This document shows, one piece after another, positions 61,275 through 64,000 of a stretch of 64,000 nucleotides of DNA. How positions within the stretch are numbered: the first letter of the stretch is position 1; each line of letters opens with the position of its first letter. Both the position numbers and the translations under genes were made by a program. The notes beneath the pieces are model-generated. The model was not told the DNA's origin. It saw only the letters and a program-made list of their open reading frames with translations, and did no database searches. Source of the DNA: Pantoea nemavictus (GTDB lineage: Bacteria; Pseudomonadota; Gammaproteobacteria; Enterobacterales; Enterobacteriaceae); NCBI RefSeq assembly GCF_037479095.1, contig NZ_JBBGZW010000002.1, positions 682,001-746,000 of the forward strand, given 5' to 3'.

Positions 61275-62090
61275 TCAGTAACCTCCCGGCTGGGTTGATG
61301 GCGTTGCTTGGCCGTTACCGTTGAGTTCGCAGAATTGCTGCACGCTACTGGCTGCTGCGCCACGCAACAGCTGGACGTCGTTAGAAAGCGTGACTAAATC
61401 GAATCCCCATTGCGCCGCGTTGGCCGCATAAGCGGCAGAACCATTGTGCAGCCCCGCCTTTTTCCCAGCACGATGCGCAGTGGCGAGAATATGCTTAATC
61501 GCATCGACAATTTCCGGTTCAGTGCGATCAAAACCCGTGCGATATTTTCTGCCGGTAAGTCCTAACGTCAGATCGGCTGGGCCGATATAGACGCCGTCCA
61601 GTCCGGGGGTAGCGACAATCGCTTCGATATTGTCAAAGGCTTCGGCGGTTTCGATCATCGCCAGGCACACCACGTGATCGTCGGCCTGCTGGCCGTAATC
61701 CTGGCCGGCGGAGAATGTCACGCGCGTTGGGCCAAAACTGCGGCTGCCGTGGGGTGGATAACGCACGCAGGAGACCAGCGCCTGCGCTTGCTCTGCGGTA
61801 CTGATCATCGGACAGATAATGCCCCACGCACCGGCATCCAGTGACTTCATGATGATGCCGGGTTCCAGCCAGGGCACGCGCACCATCGGGGCAACGCCGC
61901 TGGCGCGCATCGCCTGCAGCATATGCGTTGCTTGCTCATAGCCGACAAAACCGTGCTGCAAATCGATGGTTAGCGCGTCGTAACCCTGTTCAGCCATGAT
62001 TTCAGCTGTGAAGGCGTTGGCGATGCTAAGCCAGCCATTGAGTACGGTTTGCCCTGCATTCCAGCGTGCTTTGATATTATTCAGCTTCAT
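61275..62090 (-). CDS. HpcH/HpaI-family class II aldolase
   Basis: Metal-dependent pyruvate aldolase of 271 residues. The active-site blocks are DLQHGFVGYE, the metal Glu in LAMIETAEAF with DGVYIGPADLTLGL, and RVPWLEPG. Relatives (HpaI, GarL, RhmA) cleave 2-keto-3-deoxy sugar acids into pyruvate and an aldehyde. ATG 62090 with AAGGA; a TTG three bases upstream is in frame. Part of an operon with the aldehyde dehydrogenase (11-base gap) and the hydroxyacid dehydrogenase, which can oxidise or reduce its products. Confidence 0.87.
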   Translation of the reverse strand: MKLNNIKARWNAGQTVLNGWLSIANAFTAEIMAEQGYDALTIDLQHGFVGYEQATHMLQAMRASGVAPMVRVPWLEPGIIMKSLDAGAWGIICPMISTAEQAQALVSCVRYPPHGSRSFGPTRVTFSAGQDYGQQADDHVVCLAMIETAEAFDNIEAIVATPGLDGVYIGPADLTLGLTGRKYRTGFDRTEPEIVDAIKHILATAHRAGKKAGLHNGSAAYAANAAQWGFDLVTLSNDVQLLRGAAASSVQQFCELNGNGQATPSTQPGGY

Positions 62091-62101
62091 CAATCCGTTC
62101 C

Positions 62102-63535
62102 TTACAGCACGATTTGCGCCAGTTTGATGTTCATATAGTCGTGAATACCCTCACTTCCGCCTTCACGCCCCATGCCGCTGGCTTTCACGCCGCCAAACGG
62201 CACTTCGGCAGCGGCCAGCGCATAGCTGTTAATACCGACCATGCCGGATTCGAGGCGCGCCACGGTTTCACGAATCCGGGCCGGATCGCGGGTAAAGGCG
62301 TAAGCGGAGAGGGCAAAATCAGAGTTATTAACGCGGCGCCACAGATCGTCGCTGTCGCTAAATGAGGTGATGGCGGCAATCGGACCAAAATTTTCTTCGG
62401 CGATCGCCAGCGCATCGTCGGGGACGTCGGCAATCACGGTTGGAGCGAAGAAGTAGCCGCCGTTTAATTCGATACGTTCGCCGCCGACCACGATGCGTGC
62501 TCCTTTCTCGCGCGCATCCGCCACGATCGCCTCGATGGCTTTGAGGCGACGAGGATTGATCAGTGGGCCCATTTGCGTGCCTTCATCCAGCCCGTAACCG
62601 ACCCTGAGTTTTTTCGCACGCTCGGCAAAGCCTTGTACGAAGTCGTGATAGCGGCTTTGGTGGACATAAAAGCGATCGCAAGTGACACAAACCTGGCCAC
62701 AGTTGGCAAATTTGGTGGCCACGGAAAGGTCGAGCGCTTTTTCCAGATCGGCATCGTCATAGACGATGACCGGCGCGTTGCCGCCCAACTCCATGCTAAG
62801 GCGCTTAATCGTGGCCGCTGAATCCCGAATCATCTGCTGACCGAGTTGCGTTGAGCCGGTTAGTGAGACTTTCTTCACCACGGGCGAAGCAATCAAGGGT
62901 TCATAGGTGGCGGCAGTCGGCCCAACAACCAGATTGGCCACGCCAGCCGGCAGTCCCGCTTTGCGCAGACACTCAAAAATCATCATGGCGGAGCCGGGAA
63001 CTTCACTTGAGGGACGTAATACCACCGTGCAGCCGGCGGCGAGCGCGGGTGCAAGCTTGCGTGCCACTAGCACCACCGGAAAATTCCACGCGGTAAACGC
63101 CGCCACCACGCCGACCGGTTCGTGCGACACTTCACAGCGTCCGCCTGGCACCCGGCTTTCTACAGTGCGGCCATAGATACGACGCGCCTCTTCGGCGTAC
63201 CAGATAAATTGGTCGGTCGATAATTCCCATTCGCGGCTGGCCTGCGCCAACGGTTTGCCACTCTCCTTCGAGATGATCTGTGCGGCTTCTGCCGCCAATG
63301 CCGTCATCTCTTTTGCCACCGCCTGCAGCAAATCCGCCCGCGCCCAGCCTGAGGTGGTTCGCCATTCGACCAGCGCCGCTTCTGCGCTGGCCAGCGCAGA
63401 TTGGGTGTCGGCAACAGAGGCGGCGGCAATTTCACCCAGCGTTTGCCCGTTGCCGGGATCGGTGACGATCACCGGTTCTGCACCGCTGCCCTGACGCCAT
63501 TCGCCGTTAATAAACTGTCCAAAGTTTTGATACAT
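62102..63535 (-). CDS. NAD(P)-dependent aldehyde dehydrogenase
   Basis: Aldehyde dehydrogenase of 477 residues, of the succinate-semialdehyde/lactaldehyde-like group. The coenzyme site is FTAWNFPVVL, the catalytic Glu is in LSMELGGNAPV and the catalytic Cys in FANCGQVCVTCDRFYV. GGAGG is present before the ATG with an 11-base spacing. It is the first gene of the operon that continues with aldolase, hydroxyacid dehydrogenase and inositol-dehydrogenase-like genes. It could oxidise the aldehyde released by the aldolase. Confidence 0.9.
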   Translation of the reverse strand: MYQNFGQFINGEWRQGSGAEPVIVTDPGNGQTLGEIAAASVADTQSALASAEAALVEWRTTSGWARADLLQAVAKEMTALAAEAAQIISKESGKPLAQASREWELSTDQFIWYAEEARRIYGRTVESRVPGGRCEVSHEPVGVVAAFTAWNFPVVLVARKLAPALAAGCTVVLRPSSEVPGSAMMIFECLRKAGLPAGVANLVVGPTAATYEPLIASPVVKKVSLTGSTQLGQQMIRDSAATIKRLSMELGGNAPVIVYDDADLEKALDLSVATKFANCGQVCVTCDRFYVHQSRYHDFVQGFAERAKKLRVGYGLDEGTQMGPLINPRRLKAIEAIVADAREKGARIVVGGERIELNGGYFFAPTVIADVPDDALAIAEENFGPIAAITSFSDSDDLWRRVNNSDFALSAYAFTRDPARIRETVARLESGMVGINSYALAAAEVPFGGVKASGMGREGGSEGIHDYMNIKLAQIVL

Positions 63536-63936
63536 GTTGATCCATTCCTCCGGTAGCGGTTTCAGGCTTAAGCGACAGCCTGAAACGGTCAGCTGGGAGG
63601 GAAGACCTGGGATGGGAATCCCTCAGCAGCATTGATAGTTGCAATGTTAGGATCGGAGCAATAAAAATTGCAATGCAATGGCAGGCGTGAGGTTAAATTG
63701 AGGTTTTAGTTTAAATTATCTATATAAATCAGAATCTAAAGTGGGTTGAGTATCGTCGGAAAAGGTGTTTCATTCAGACTAAAAGTGAATTCTTCGAACC
63801 AAATCACAAATATTACGCAGAGCTTTTCCCTGTTGGCAGCGAATGCGTTAGAACTAATTGCATTAAGGTTTTACTTGCAATTTTTATTGCGTTAGCGTGC
63901 TGGCGAGATGGGCTGTACGCCGAAAAGGAATGATGG
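63536..63936. promoter_or_regulatory. Divergent promoter region with inverted 16-bp operators
   Basis: About 400 non-coding bases between the aldehyde dehydrogenase gene and the divergent edge gene. GCAATAAAAATTGCAA at 63658-63673 and its exact reverse complement TTGCAATTTTTATTGC at 63875-63890 lie about 200 bases apart; each holds the core GCAAT-N4-ATTGC. This is the layout of a repressor with one site per promoter, perhaps with looping. Confidence 0.6.
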
Positions 63937-64000
63937 ATGAGCAAGATTGAGAAGATGCAAACCACGCTGCCGCATGAAAATTACGAGCAAATTGTGGATG
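63937..64000 (+). CDS. Start of a divergent gene, cut by the window edge
   Basis: Only the first 21 codons are visible, MSKIEKMQTTLPHENYEQIV and on. AGGA lies seven bases before the ATG. It is divergent from the aldolase operon and has a matching operator pair in front, so a regulator is plausible (a GntR-like protein, for example), but the visible residues do not identify a family. Confidence 0.45.
   Translation, partial: MSKIEKMQTTLPHENYEQIVD

Overview
The window looks like enterobacterial DNA from a yellow-pigmented member of the Erwiniaceae, most likely Pantoea. The main reason is the carotenoid cluster crtE-X-Y-I-B with a convergent crtZ that overlaps crtB, an arrangement typical of Pantoea without an idi gene. 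A periplasmic gluconate dehydrogenase complex, Ahr-type alcohol dehydrogenases and a chaperone-usher fimbrial operon agree with this. Many Pantoea carry crt on a large plasmid. The dense catabolic and transport gene content and the toxin-antitoxin pair would fit a megaplasmid, but no replication or partition gene is visible, so this stays an inference. No rRNA, tRNA, CRISPR array or intact insertion sequence was seen.

Layout. 1-2.8 kb: a two-component system (kinase, FixJ-like regulator) followed by a secreted GlcG/HbpS-type protein. 2.8-5.2 kb: molybdate-type ABC genes (permease, binding protein, no ATPase) behind a ModE-like operator, then a DsbA-like protein. 5.4-8.1 kb: a small unknown gene and a tandem pair of Ahr alcohol dehydrogenases. 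8.1-12.6 kb: a PepSY/DUF2946 membrane pair with Met/His-rich loops (probably copper or iron linked), glutaminase, a cupin and a UPF0303 protein. 12.7-16.5 kb: three-subunit gluconate 2-dehydrogenase type complex. 16.8-21.2 kb: a LacI-controlled divergent locus of one Gfo/Idh/MocA dehydrogenase and two TIM-barrel epimerases, with a striking set of operators. 21.3-22.8 kb: ArsR regulator and CynX-type exporter, convergent and overlapping. 23.0-29.3 kb: carotenoid (zeaxanthin glucoside) cluster. 29.5-30.6 kb: HTH/PIN toxin-antitoxin pair.

30.8-39.7 kb: separate metabolic genes (hydroxyacid dehydrogenase, FAD oxidase, Gfo/Idh), a GC-rich non-coding block, a GNAT, a phage-type KilAC antirepressor, a GT32-like glycosyltransferase, and an MmyB-type regulator divergent from a DHA2 exporter. 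39.8-44.8 kb: a complete sugar ABC importer with a PfkB sugar kinase. 45.2-51.2 kb: a four-gene chaperone-usher fimbrial operon with two small AT-rich regulator genes upstream. 52.3-63.5 kb: ROK and LacI regulators, a PhyH dioxygenase, a second Gfo/Idh plus TIM-barrel pair, an orphan sugar-binding protein, an inositol-dehydrogenase-like gene and a hydroxyacid dehydrogenase / HpcH aldolase / aldehyde dehydrogenase set, with the first codons of a divergent gene at the right edge.

Common themes. Several loci appear built to oxidise sugars, glycosides or sugar acids: periplasmic gluconate oxidation, two Gfo/Idh-epimerase modules like the E. coli YcjS/YcjR 3-keto-glucoside pathway, and a pyruvate-aldolase route at the end. 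A family of 20-bp palindromes (GGTCGCCATNNATGGCGACC or GGTGCGCATNNATGCGCACC) recurs between genes, often at convergent 3' ends. Several genes probably start at GTG or TTG; starts were chosen from Shine-Dalgarno spacing and family length and are less certain than the stops.
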